Source of the DNA: Pedobacter sp.
Lineage (GTDB): Bacteria; Bacteroidota; Bacteroidia; Sphingobacteriales; Sphingobacteriaceae
Direction of reading: 5' to 3'
NCBI RefSeq assembly: GCF_031119335.1
Contig: NZ_JAVHXT010000001.1
Location: forward strand, 124,001 to 188,000
Length of the DNA stretch: 64,000 nucleotides
The first letter of the stretch is position 1. Each line of letters opens with the position of its first letter. The notes below the pieces were generated by a model. It had not been told where the DNA came from and searched no databases. It saw only the letters and a program-made list of their open reading frames with translations. The position numbers and the translations under genes were made by a program. Shown one piece after another: positions 44,479 to 52,841 of this stretch.

Positions 44479-45582
44479 CTACTTAGGTGCTCTACGCAAC
44501 AAATACAGCCCTAATAAACCAAATATGAGTACTGGTAACAAATTTGCCAGCAATGGAGGTAAGCCCCCTTTTGTAGAGAACATTTTGGCAAATTGGTTTA
44601 GTACAATGAACAAGAAACTCAAAACAATACCTATTCCAAGTGGTAAACCTACGCCACCACGTACCTTTCTAGAAGAAAGCGCCACGCCTATCAGCGTAAG
44701 CACAAAAGCAGATAGCGGTTGTATGTAACGCTTGTACTGCTCAAAAAGCAAGTCGTTCATTACGCCAGAGCCTCTAATCTTTTCTTTGTCAATTTTTTCG
44801 GAAAGTTCTTTACTAGTCATACTTTCAACAAAGTTCTCGTAAACTGAAAAATCATCAGGTTTCATGTCCAAAACTGTGTCTTTTGTTTTGGAATTGCCAT
44901 AAACCATGCTCTCTTTCAGGTCTTTAATGCTGCGGCTAGTGTAATTCGTTAGTTTCCAAACGTGTTTTACCGAGTCGTAACTGATTTGCTCGGCAATCAG
45001 TTTTTTCTCCAAAACGTCGCCTTTAAAGCGGTCTAGCGCAAAACGGTAACCGATGTTGCTGCGGTTGTCGAAATTATCGATATAGATGTAGGTGTTTTCA
45101 TCTATTTTCATGTGAATGTTCGACTTGGTGTAAGGGTCGTTCTTTTTAATTACCTGATTTTCAAAAGCATTTTTAATCTTGTTGGTGTAAGGTAACATAT
45201 AAAGATTAGATGCCAAATTGATAGAGAAAATGATAAAAGCAGAAATGAAATATGGTCTTAAAAACCGATTAAAGCTCACACCACCACTTAAAATAGGTAC
45301 AATTTCCGTCTGGTCGGCCATTTTTGCTGTAAAGAAAATTACCGCAATAAAATTCATTAACGGCGAGAGCATATTTACATAAAATGGAATAGAACCAGCG
45401 TAATATTCAGTCGCTATTTCCCAGGCCGTCATATCATTGCCAAGGAAATCGTCAAGCTTTTCAGAAAGGTCAAAAATTACGATAACAACCACGAAAACCG
45501 CCAAGGTGTACACGAAAGTACCCAAGTACTTGCCAATAATGTAGGCATCGATAATTTTCGAACGTTGTTTGAAGAAACCCAT
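44479..45582 (-). CDS. LptF/LptG family permease
   Basis: Inner-membrane subunit of the LPS export ABC complex LptB2FG, 367 residues. Three helices at the N-terminus and three at the C-terminus bracket a periplasmic jellyroll of about 180 residues (KIDENTYIYIDNFDNRSNIGY region). The family stretch ILSGGVSFNRFLRPY is present. It follows tgt directly, with the start at 45582 next to the tgt stop at 45583. Whether it is LptF or LptG cannot be settled. Confidence 0.85.
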   Translation of the reverse strand: MGFFKQRSKIIDAYIIGKYLGTFVYTLAVFVVVIVIFDLSEKLDDFLGNDMTAWEIATEYYAGSIPFYVNMLSPLMNFIAVIFFTAKMADQTEIVPILSGGVSFNRFLRPYFISAFIIFSINLASNLYMLPYTNKIKNAFENQVIKKNDPYTKSNIHMKIDENTYIYIDNFDNRSNIGYRFALDRFKGDVLEKKLIAEQISYDSVKHVWKLTNYTSRSIKDLKESMVYGNSKTKDTVLDMKPDDFSVYENFVESMTSKELSEKIDKEKIRGSGVMNDLLFEQYKRYIQPLSAFVLTLIGVALSSRKVRGGVGLPLGIGIVLSFLFIVLNQFAKMFSTKGGLPPLLANLLPVLIFGLLGLYLLRRAPK

Positions 45583-46713
45583 TTATAGTTTTGTTCCTAA
45601 GATAGTAACCATTTTGTTTTTCCACTCGTAAAACTCACCGGCAATAATTTTTTCGCGGGCCTCGTTTACCAACCAAAGGTAAAAATGAAGGTTGTGTAAT
45701 GTAGCAATTTGTGCGCCTAGTATCTCTTTGCTGTGCATTAAATGGCGTAAATAGGCCTTAGAATACACTTGGTCGGCCAACAAATCGCTATCTGCATCAA
45801 TTGGAGAAAAATCGTTTGCCCACTTTTTATTGGTAATGTTAATCATCCCATTTCTAGTGAAAAGCATTCCATTTCTGGCATTACGGGTAGGCATTACACA
45901 GTCAAACATATCTACACCTAACGCAATATTCTCCAAAATATTGACTGGTGTACCAACACCCATCAAATAACGAGGTTTTTCATAAGGTAAAATGTCGCAA
46001 ACTACTTCCGTCATCGCATACATTTCTTCAGCAGGTTCGCCCACAGAAAGACCACCAATGGCATTTCCTTCGCGTTCCATAGAAGCAATAAATTCTGCAG
46101 ATTTTATCCTTAAATCTTTATAAACAGAACCTTGCACAATGGGGAAAAGTGTTTGGTCGTAGCCGTATTTGGGTTCGGTAGTATCAAAACGTTCGCAGCA
46201 TCTTTTTAACCAACGGTGCGTCATGTTTATTGAGTTTGCTGCGTATTTATAGTCGCAAGGGTAGGGCGTACATTCGTCAAAAGCCATGATAATATCAGCA
46301 CCAATAGTACGCTGAATGTCCATTGCATATTCTGGCGTAAATAAGTGTTTAGAGCCATCAATGTGAGAACGGAATGTTACACCTTCTTCCTTAATTTTAC
46401 GCACTTTACTCAAAGAATAAACCTGATAACCACCACTGTCGGTCAAAATAGGTTTATCCCAGCCAATAAATTTGTGTAGACCACCCGCCGGCTCTAAAAT
46501 ATCCAATCCCGGGCGAAGGTATAAATGGTAAGTATTGCCCAAAATAATCTGGGCTTTAATATTTTCCTTCAATTCTTTTTGATGCACTGCTTTTACTGTT
46601 CCGGCAGTGCCTACAGGCATAAAAATGGGTGTTTGTATATCGCCATGAGCCGTGCTTATTACGCCTGCTCTAGCTTTAGAATTTGGGTCTTTTGCCTGTA
46701 AATCGAATTTCAT
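45583..46713 (-). CDS. tgt: tRNA-guanine(34) transglycosylase
   Basis: Exchanges guanine 34 for the queuosine precursor preQ1 in tRNAs. The 376 residues show the active-site Asp in LTDSGGYQVYSL, DECTPYP (nucleophile Asp region), GLSVGEP and YLMGVG. The usual C-terminal Cys3-His zinc site reads less clearly; only an AQIATLHNLHFYL-type end is visible, and the cluster of Cys normally before it is reduced. A TACTTTTG promoter lies 27 bases upstream. It is followed without a gap by the Lpt permease gene. Confidence 0.9.
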   Translation of the reverse strand: MKFDLQAKDPNSKARAGVISTAHGDIQTPIFMPVGTAGTVKAVHQKELKENIKAQIILGNTYHLYLRPGLDILEPAGGLHKFIGWDKPILTDSGGYQVYSLSKVRKIKEEGVTFRSHIDGSKHLFTPEYAMDIQRTIGADIIMAFDECTPYPCDYKYAANSINMTHRWLKRCCERFDTTEPKYGYDQTLFPIVQGSVYKDLRIKSAEFIASMEREGNAIGGLSVGEPAEEMYAMTEVVCDILPYEKPRYLMGVGTPVNILENIALGVDMFDCVMPTRNARNGMLFTRNGMINITNKKWANDFSPIDADSDLLADQVYSKAYLRHLMHSKEILGAQIATLHNLHFYLWLVNEAREKIIAGEFYEWKNKMVTILGTKL

Positions 46714-46740
46714 GTGTGTTCTTCCGCTTCAAAAATCCGT

Positions 46741-46748
46741 CAAAAGTA
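46741..46748 (-). promoter_or_regulatory. Bacteroidota -7 promoter element of tgt
   Basis: TACTTTTG on the minus strand fits TAnnTTTG and ends 27 bases before the tgt ATG. It would drive tgt and the Lpt permease gene together. Confidence 0.5.
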
Positions 46749-46826
46749 CGATTTATTGTTGTAAGGTTGAAAAGTTTCAAGCTTGTGAAATTTTTTGAAA
46801 AGCAAATGTGGAAGTGCTATTTGTGT

Positions 46827-46980
46827 TAGTCCCGCTTTACGTTGCAATCTTTTAAACTCCCTGTCATGCTGAGCTTGTCGAAGTATATTTCATGGGGTAG
46901 AATGCTTCGACAAGCTCAGCATGACACTGTAATTGTCGGTTGAGGTAAAAAAAAGTATTTCCGCTACTATCGGGTTTAAT
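46827..46980 (-). repeat. Constant-end hairpin element, copy E
   Basis: Minus-strand start AAACCCGATAGTAGCGG and end GTAAAGCGGGACTA match the family. The interior is a long hairpin whose arms (46861-46886 and 46900-46926) carry the TGTCATGCTGAGCTTGTCGA sequence common in Bacteroidota intergenic DNA. Confidence 0.65.
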
Positions 46981-47281
46981 TGTCAAAAACTTTGCTCATA
47001 GGAGGGTTTGACAAACCTCCTGCAAATGGGGTAGAGGTTTGTCAAATCTAACGCTCATGAAAATCATTTACTGGTCAGTAAAAACTTTGTGTTACTTTGC
47101 GAAAACTTCCAAAACTTTGCGGTTAATTTTAACGCAAAGAAAAATAAGTTACGCAAAGAAAGCAAAGGCGTTGTAAGCCCTTGCTGGCGTCTTCGTCAAC
47201 GAGGTTATTAACCACCAAAACACAAAGTACACAAAGGTTTAAGTGTCCTAGTTTTTAATAATAGCACAATATTTGCGTTTT
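46981..47281. other. Gene-free gap between repeat copies
   Basis: Nothing coding seen. It holds a degenerate GCTGGCGTCTTCGTCAACG copy of the GTTGGCG palindrome near 47184 and a CACAAAGTACACAAAGG repeat near 47221. Confidence 0.4.
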
Positions 47282-47353
47282 AAACCCGATTGAAGCGGCA
47301 GCCCCGAACGAGCGTTAGCGAACGAGGGCTACAGCAGAAAGCGGGACTATCGG
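47282..47353 (+). repeat. Constant-end hairpin element, copy D
   Basis: Begins AAACCCGATTGAAGCGG and ends GAAAGCGGGACTATCGG. The interior forms a hairpin with AGCCC and GGGCT arms around CGTTAGCG. This is the cleanest copy of the family in the window. Confidence 0.7.
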
Positions 47354-47451
47354 AACCGAAAAACCACTGAAATTGCTTTTCAAAATCAAAATCTAAAAAA
47401 CTAAGCGGCAACAAGCCAAATTAATTACCTTTGTTGGCTTTAAAATACATC

Positions 47452-48573
47452 GTGGAATTTAACATACTCGAAATCTGTCTGCTTGCGGCGCTCGGCTTGT
47501 GCTTTTTGATACATCTATATTATGTGCTTGGGGTGCATTTAAAATTGGCGAGCTATCATGTAAATGAGGTGAATAATGCTAACACGGCGCCAATTACCGT
47601 AATTATCTGCGCCCGTAACGAGCGGGAAAATCTCGAAAAATACCTTCCAAGCATTTTTGAACAAGACTACCCAAATTTTGAAGTGGTGGTGGTAAACGAT
47701 AGGTCGTGGGATGGCACTGCCGATTTGTTGGAAGAGCTGGAAAAGCAATATGCGAACTTGAAAGTGGTGCATGTAAGGGAGGGTGAAAAGTTTATTGCGG
47801 GCAAGAAATTCGCGGTGACCATGGGTATTAAAGCTGCTAGCTACGATTGGTTGGTTTTTACAGATGCCGATTGCCAGCCAGCATCTAAAAATTGGCTGCA
47901 GGGTATGCAAAAACCTAGCGACGATAGTGTGGAAATTGTACTCGGCTATTCGCCATATTTTAAGAAACGCAGTTTGTTGAATGCTTTAATTCGTTTCGAA
48001 ACATTTTTTACGGCAGTAAATTATTTGTCGTTTGCGCTGAAAGGGATGCCTTACATGGGCGTGGGTAGGAATATGGCTTACCAAAAATCGCTTTTTTTTA
48101 AGAGCAAAGGCTTTGCGGCGCACATGCATATTCCATCGGGAGACGATGATTTATTTGTAAACGCTAATGCTACGCCAGTAAATACAGTTATTCAAATTCA
48201 TAAGGATACGCATGTTTGGAGCGAACCAAAAACATCTTTTTTGACCTATTTGCGCCAAAAGAAGAGGCACGTTGGCGCTGGTAAGTTCTACAAGACGAAA
48301 CATAAATTTATTCTTTCGGCTCAAATAGCAATACAATTTGCATTTTATGCTTTGGCAATTACACTGGTTTGCTTCCCAAATACACATTTTATTGCTGTTG
48401 GCGTATTCTTGTTGAGCTTAATTGTGAGGTGTTTCGTGTATCCTAAACTACTAAAGCGATTAAATTACGGCGAATTGAGATGGTGGTTCCCAATTTTAGA
48501 TATCATTTTGATGGTTTTCTTAGTGTTTAATGCTATTCTGTCTATCTTTGTGAAGAAGGTTGCGTGGAAATGA
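47452..48573 (+). CDS. Membrane glycosyltransferase, GT2
   Basis: A 373-residue family 2 glycosyltransferase with one N-terminal helix and two or three C-terminal helices (from about residue 285). The GT-A core has PITVIICARNERENLEKYL, VVVNDRSWDGT, FTDADCQP (metal-binding DxD-like) and the acceptor-side GDDDLFVN. It probably builds a surface polysaccharide or glycolipid. The start is GTG at 47452, since a TACCTTTG promoter element (47426-47433) overlaps the alternative TTG at 47431. Confidence 0.83.
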   Translation: MEFNILEICLLAALGLCFLIHLYYVLGVHLKLASYHVNEVNNANTAPITVIICARNERENLEKYLPSIFEQDYPNFEVVVVNDRSWDGTADLLEELEKQYANLKVVHVREGEKFIAGKKFAVTMGIKAASYDWLVFTDADCQPASKNWLQGMQKPSDDSVEIVLGYSPYFKKRSLLNALIRFETFFTAVNYLSFALKGMPYMGVGRNMAYQKSLFFKSKGFAAHMHIPSGDDDLFVNANATPVNTVIQIHKDTHVWSEPKTSFLTYLRQKKRHVGAGKFYKTKHKFILSAQIAIQFAFYALAITLVCFPNTHFIAVGVFLLSLIVRCFVYPKLLKRLNYGELRWWFPILDIILMVFLVFNAILSIFVKKVAWK

Positions 48574-48629
48574 TTTACGCTTGAACAAATGGCTATTGTT
48601 GTATTGCTGAATTGTTCGATTGTTGATTT

Positions 48630-48694
48630 GACTGCCAACTAAAAACTGCCAACTGTAAAACTGAGAACTGCCAATTGAGAACTGAAAACTGCTA
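48630..48694. repeat. Degenerate AACTGCCAACTG tandem array
   Basis: Four or five imperfect units of AACTGCCAACTG-AAA type run up to the rsmG start codon. Like the block at 21036 it serves as an intergenic spacer. Confidence 0.6.
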
Positions 48695-48696
48695 AC

Positions 48697-49326
48697 ATGG
48701 TAAAACCCGATATCATCTTCAAGTATTTTAAAGATTTAAGTGCAACACAAATTGAGCAATTTGAAAAGCTTTTCGATTTGTACAGCTTCTGGAATTCGCA
48801 AATTAATGTGATTTCTAGAAAGGATATTGAGGAATTGTACGAACGTCATATTCTGCACTCCTTGGGTATTGCGAAATTTTGCACATTTAAACCTGGAGAA
48901 AAAGTATTGGATGTAGGTTGTGGTGGCGGTTTTCCGGGTATTCCGTTAGCTATTCTGTTTCCGGAAACTGATTTTCATTTGGTTGATTCTATCGGGAAAA
49001 AGATAAAGGTAGTTACTGAAGTTGCTGCTGCGTTGGGTTTGAAAAATGTAAAGGCATCGCACAGTAGGGCAGAGCAAATTACCGATAAATACAATTTTGT
49101 GGTTTCGAGAGCGGTAACTCGTTTAGGCGAGTTTTACCCTTGGGTGCGTGGTAAATTCGCCAAAGAAAATATCAATGCTATTAGAAACGGTATTCTTTAT
49201 TTGAAAGGTGGCGATTTAGCCGAGGAAATTAAGGAAAGTAAACTGAAAGCAGAATTGTATCCGCTTTCAGCTTATTTTGAGGAAGAATTCTTTGAAACTA
49301 AATATGTGGTTTACGTGCCGCAGTAA
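48697..49326 (+). CDS. rsmG: 16S rRNA (guanine527-N7)-methyltransferase RsmG
   Basis: Methylates G527 in the 530 loop of 16S rRNA; loss gives low-level streptomycin resistance in other bacteria. The 209 residues match the family: FEKLFDLYSFWNSQINVIS, RHILHSLGI, the SAM motif VLDVGCGGGFPGIPLAI, LVDSIGKK and VVSRAVTRLGEF. The start is the ATG at 48697, directly after the tandem repeat block. Confidence 0.92.
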   Translation: MVKPDIIFKYFKDLSATQIEQFEKLFDLYSFWNSQINVISRKDIEELYERHILHSLGIAKFCTFKPGEKVLDVGCGGGFPGIPLAILFPETDFHLVDSIGKKIKVVTEVAAALGLKNVKASHSRAEQITDKYNFVVSRAVTRLGEFYPWVRGKFAKENINAIRNGILYLKGGDLAEEIKESKLKAELYPLSAYFEEEFFETKYVVYVPQ

Positions 49327-49335
49327 GTAGTTAGT

Positions 49336-51030
49336 TTAACAATTATCGTCTTTGTTTTCTTCTGCCTTAGGTTTGTAAAGTGTCCAAGCTTTGTTAAAAA
49401 CGTTGTTTGTTTTTTGGAATGCATCTTTAGCGGGAGTAATTCTTTGCTTACCTTTCTTTAAAGCTCCTGTTTTGTTTTGTGTTGCCGTTGGAGTTAGCCT
49501 AATATTTCGAGGTTTTTTTGCAGGTACTATTTTTAACTCTTCTGCTTTCGATGTAGCCGCCCCGTCTTTTATTTCTACACCTTCATATTGCTTAGTCGGT
49601 ACAACTTCAATTTCTTGTAGCTTTTCTTTACTCTTTAAAGATATTTCAGCTAGTTCGATTTCTTTCTTTAGTTTCGCCTTATTAGCTTTAGTTGCTTTTT
49701 CGTCAGGTTTTACAATTGGCGGTGGAAATTTTTTAAGTTTTTTGCCTTTAGGCGGCTCCTCAATTCTTGGAGGTTTAGGCGATAGTGGTGGTGTTCCACT
49801 AGCCTGCATTTTTGGCGCAGGAAATTTCGCTGTATCAGCTATCACATAAGGCGCTGTCATCACTAACTTTTTTCCATAGACTTCTACTGCACCATGTTTG
49901 GCTTTAGCACCGTATTTCCCAAAACCTTTTTCAGGATTTAGAAATAAAATATTCTCTGCATTATTAGCGCCATAAAACTTGTTATTGTCTTTTACTGCTA
50001 CGCCATTTATAACTATTAGTCGTTTTTCTAGAGATTTGTAGTTGTCATTCTCGTCAAATATGTAACTCGGCGAGTAAAAACCCTTTTTAGCCAAGTCTGT
50101 CTCGTCGAGAACTTTTCGGCTTTTTTGCTGTACCAGTTTTTGTTCTCCGATTTCAAAATAACCATAACTCTTACTAAAGCCTAACGTCGATGCACAGAGC
50201 AAACCAACTCCAAGTGGTACAGCCAGCAAATATTTGAGCCTGGCCCAATTTGCTGTTTTTTCTTTGTTTAACATGTTAATTCTACTTTTTAATATTGATT
50301 GATTGAATAATTGATTGACAAGTGAGGATGAATAAGCAGCCATCGAGTTTTCGATTAAAAACATCGCATATTCATGTTTAGAGATATTTGCAACGGTAGT
50401 TTTCTCATCTGCTATGTATTCGTGCAGCAGCGTTAAATCTGTTTTCATCAAATAGACCACCGGATTAAACCAGCAACAGATTTTTAAGAGTTCCAACAAT
50501 ACAATGTCCCAGCTGTGTTTCTGCTTAATATGGATGATTTCGTGTTTCAACACCGCATTATTCTTCGCCATTTCTGGATGAATAAATAAAATATTGAAGA
50601 ACGAAAAAGCGGTGTGTTCGGAAGTTAACTCAACTAGGGTGTAATTATTTAGCTTTCTTTTGTTGCTACGAAGGTAAATTTTGATAATTTTTGAGATAGA
50701 GACGATGAATTTTAAACCTATAAATAAAGCCAATACCAAATAACCGTAAAAAATGTAATCTTGTGTGCTTAAAACCGGAGCTTTTGCAACGGTAGCAATT
50801 TCAAAAGGCTCCAAAGGGATTTCATAAGGTATCGCTTCAGTTTCCAGCAGTATAGTTGGCTTCAAAAACCCCAACTGTATTACCGGAATTGCAAAAGCAG
50901 CCACTATACTCGATAACAAAAAATATCGATTACTATTATAGAAAGTACTGCGTTGCAACAACAACTTGTACATCACGTAGAAGGTAGCCAGGTAGAGGTT
51001 TGCTTCTAAAAGATAATATAGCCAATTCAT
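49336..51030 (-). CDS. M56 family (BlaR1/MecR1-like) membrane metallopeptidase
   Basis: Sensor peptidase of 564 residues. Four membrane helices hold the zinc motif HEIIHIKQKHSWDIVLLEL and a downstream LHEYIADEKT. No penicillin-binding sensor domain follows. Instead there is a small plug-like segment (VYGKKL near residue 370) and a Lys/Pro-rich tail of about 180 residues. It overlaps the BlaI gene at 51030, so the pair is a sensor-repressor unit. The signal is unknown and need not be a beta-lactam. Confidence 0.85.
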   Translation of the reverse strand: MNWLYYLLEANLYLATFYVMYKLLLQRSTFYNSNRYFLLSSIVAAFAIPVIQLGFLKPTILLETEAIPYEIPLEPFEIATVAKAPVLSTQDYIFYGYLVLALFIGLKFIVSISKIIKIYLRSNKRKLNNYTLVELTSEHTAFSFFNILFIHPEMAKNNAVLKHEIIHIKQKHSWDIVLLELLKICCWFNPVVYLMKTDLTLLHEYIADEKTTVANISKHEYAMFLIENSMAAYSSSLVNQLFNQSILKSRINMLNKEKTANWARLKYLLAVPLGVGLLCASTLGFSKSYGYFEIGEQKLVQQKSRKVLDETDLAKKGFYSPSYIFDENDNYKSLEKRLIVINGVAVKDNNKFYGANNAENILFLNPEKGFGKYGAKAKHGAVEVYGKKLVMTAPYVIADTAKFPAPKMQASGTPPLSPKPPRIEEPPKGKKLKKFPPPIVKPDEKATKANKAKLKKEIELAEISLKSKEKLQEIEVVPTKQYEGVEIKDGAATSKAEELKIVPAKKPRNIRLTPTATQNKTGALKKGKQRITPAKDAFQKTNNVFNKAWTLYKPKAEENKDDNC

Positions 51031-51398
51031 CAGTTTTTATTTTTAAGTTGTTCTGCAATCGCAATAATTTCATCTAACTGAGCCATGTCCATTTTCTTTT
51101 CATTCACAAGAAACGATACCAAGCTTTCGTAGCTATTTTCGAAATAATTGTTCATCACCTTGTCAAAAGCAAAATGCTTGTATTGCTCTTCGCTAATAAT
51201 TGGGAAGTAAATGTGCGTATTGCCAATAGCTTTGTGGTCTAAAAACCCTTTGCCTTCTAATACCCTAATCACAGTAGAAACCGTATTATAAGCTGGTTTA
51301 GGTGGTTCCATCTTATCAATTACCTCTTTTACAATCGCCTCTTTCAGTTCCCAAAGTATCAGCATTACTTGCTCTTCTGCTTTTGTTAATTCTCTCAT
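51030..51398 (-). CDS. BlaI/MecI/CopY family repressor
   Basis: A 122-residue winged-helix repressor: ELTKAEEQVMLILWELKEA, PPKPAYNTVSTVIRVLEGKGFLDHK (recognition helix), and a C-terminal dimer helix. It should be cleaved when the M56 partner is activated. It lies upstream of and overlaps the M56 gene. Paired AAACTA-N6-TAGTTT sites just upstream fit self-regulation. Confidence 0.88.
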   Translation of the reverse strand: MRELTKAEEQVMLILWELKEAIVKEVIDKMEPPKPAYNTVSTVIRVLEGKGFLDHKAIGNTHIYFPIISEEQYKHFAFDKVMNNYFENSYESLVSFLVNEKKMDMAQLDEIIAIAEQLKNKN

Positions 51399-51428
51399 AA
51401 TGAATTATATTGTTGTTACATAAAATTA

Positions 51429-51466
51429 AAACTATAAATCTAGTTTTCAAACTATTTTTATAGTTT
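51429..51466. promoter_or_regulatory. Two operator-like dyads upstream of blaI
   Basis: AAACTA-N6-TAGTTT occurs at 51429-51446 and again at 51449-51466, both perfect in the arms and two bases apart. They lie in the blaI-dprA intergenic region and are the likely binding sites of the BlaI-type repressor. Confidence 0.6.
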
Positions 51467-51505
51467 TAATTTTAAATATCTGTTTATCAGATTTTTAATT
51501 TACCT

Positions 51506-52600
51506 ATGAGCCTAAAACATCAAATTGCCTTAACCCTAATTAATGGGGTAGGAACCTTAATTGCCAAAAAATTACTCTACCATTTCGGTAGTGCCGAACG
51601 TGTATTTAGCGCCAACCTCAAAGAATTGTTACAACTTGATGGAATAGGAAAGAAAACTGCCGAAGCTATTTTAAACACTAATGCTGTGGAGCTGGCAGCA
51701 CAAGAACTGGAGTTTATCGAAAAGCACCAAATACAAGTACTCTGTCATGACGATGATAATTATCCGAAACGCTTAAAAAACTGTTACGATGCCCCATTGC
51801 TGCTTTACTACAAAGGAACGATAAACCTTAACCAGCAGCGGGTAATCAGCATTGTTGGTACTAGAAACGCAACAGCCTATGGTAAAATGCTCTGCAAGCA
51901 ACTTACCGAAGTGCTAAAACCTTATAATGTACTTATTGTGAGCGGACTGGCGCACGGCATAGATGCGGCTGCTCATAAAGAATGCGTATTGGCCGAAGTG
52001 CCTACTATCGGAGTTTTAGGTCACGGTTTGGATAGAATTTATCCAGCGGCACATAGAGAATTGGCAGCTAAGATGCTAAAAAACGGCGGCTTGCTAACGG
52101 AGTTTCTGCCAGGTTCCAATCCCGACCGTGAGAATTTCCCCAAGCGCAACCGTATTATTGCTGGCATGGCCGATGCGACAATTGTAGTGGAGGCATCCAT
52201 CAAAGGCGGTGCACTCATTACTGCCGAAATTGCAAATTCCTACAACAGAGATGTATATGCTTTTCCAGGAAGAGTGAATGATGAATTTTCCGAAGGCTGC
52301 AATTTCCTCATCAAAACAAATAGGGCGGGTTTGATTAATCATCCACAAGATTTGATTTATTACTTAGGCTGGGATGATGAAACCTCGATGAAAAAACAAT
52401 CGGTACAAGTGCAGCTGCCTTTAGATTTAACGAAGGATGAAAGAACAGTTTGCGAAGCACTTTTGGCTTCTCCATTAGCCATAGATGAACTTTTTGTAAC
52501 TACAAATATTGCTCAAAGCAAATTGGCTATTATCCTACTAACTTTAGAAATGAAAGGAATTATTGTGGCTTTGCCGGGCAAGTTATACAAGTTGGCTTAG
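51506..52600 (+). CDS. dprA: DNA-processing protein DprA/Smf
   Basis: Loads RecA on incoming single-stranded DNA in natural transformation. The 364 residues show an N-terminal helix-hairpin-helix (LLQLDGIGKKTAEAIL), the Rossmann core (VISIVGTRNATAYG, VSGLAHGIDAAAH, RNRIIAGMADATIVVEA, KGGALITAEIA) and a C-terminal winged-helix. The gene is complete. It sits one gene away from the island at 54-60 kb, which is of interest if the cassettes enter as free DNA. Confidence 0.92.
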   Translation: MSLKHQIALTLINGVGTLIAKKLLYHFGSAERVFSANLKELLQLDGIGKKTAEAILNTNAVELAAQELEFIEKHQIQVLCHDDDNYPKRLKNCYDAPLLLYYKGTINLNQQRVISIVGTRNATAYGKMLCKQLTEVLKPYNVLIVSGLAHGIDAAAHKECVLAEVPTIGVLGHGLDRIYPAAHRELAAKMLKNGGLLTEFLPGSNPDRENFPKRNRIIAGMADATIVVEASIKGGALITAEIANSYNRDVYAFPGRVNDEFSEGCNFLIKTNRAGLINHPQDLIYYLGWDDETSMKKQSVQVQLPLDLTKDERTVCEALLASPLAIDELFVTTNIAQSKLAIILLTLEMKGIIVALPGKLYKLA

Positions 52601-52829
52601 CTGCCACAGATGCACAGATTTTATATCTATAAATAATTAAGAATTTTTTAAGATATCTGTGCATCCCGTATTCGGGACAAGTACTGTGGCTAATAAATAC
52701 GTTATGCCAAATTTATAGCATATTTAGTATATCATTTTTGTAGATTATAAAACTAAATTCCGTTTCTGCTTCTTTTGTGAAATTTAATTTTAAATAAATA
52801 TTAATCACGAAATACTTGTTGCTGTTCGC
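52601..52829. other. Gap with CACAGAT inverted repeat
   Basis: No gene. CCACAGATGCACAGATT near 52605 and ATCTGTGCATCC near 52655 are an inverted pair of the dispersed CACAGAT repeat seen at 3016 and 24102. Confidence 0.4.
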
Positions 52830-52837
52830 TATTTTTG
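52830..52837 (+). promoter_or_regulatory. Bacteroidota -7 promoter element of the CBS gene
   Basis: TATTTTTG fits TAnnTTTG and ends four bases before the ATG at 52842, with TTG triplets near 52816. The transcript would be nearly leaderless. Confidence 0.6.
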
Positions 52838-52841
52838 TAAC

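Noticed and set aside
49391..49849. Long plus-strand open frame inside the M56 gene
   Set aside because: It is opposite the Lys/Pro-rich tail of the M56 protein and has no independent support.
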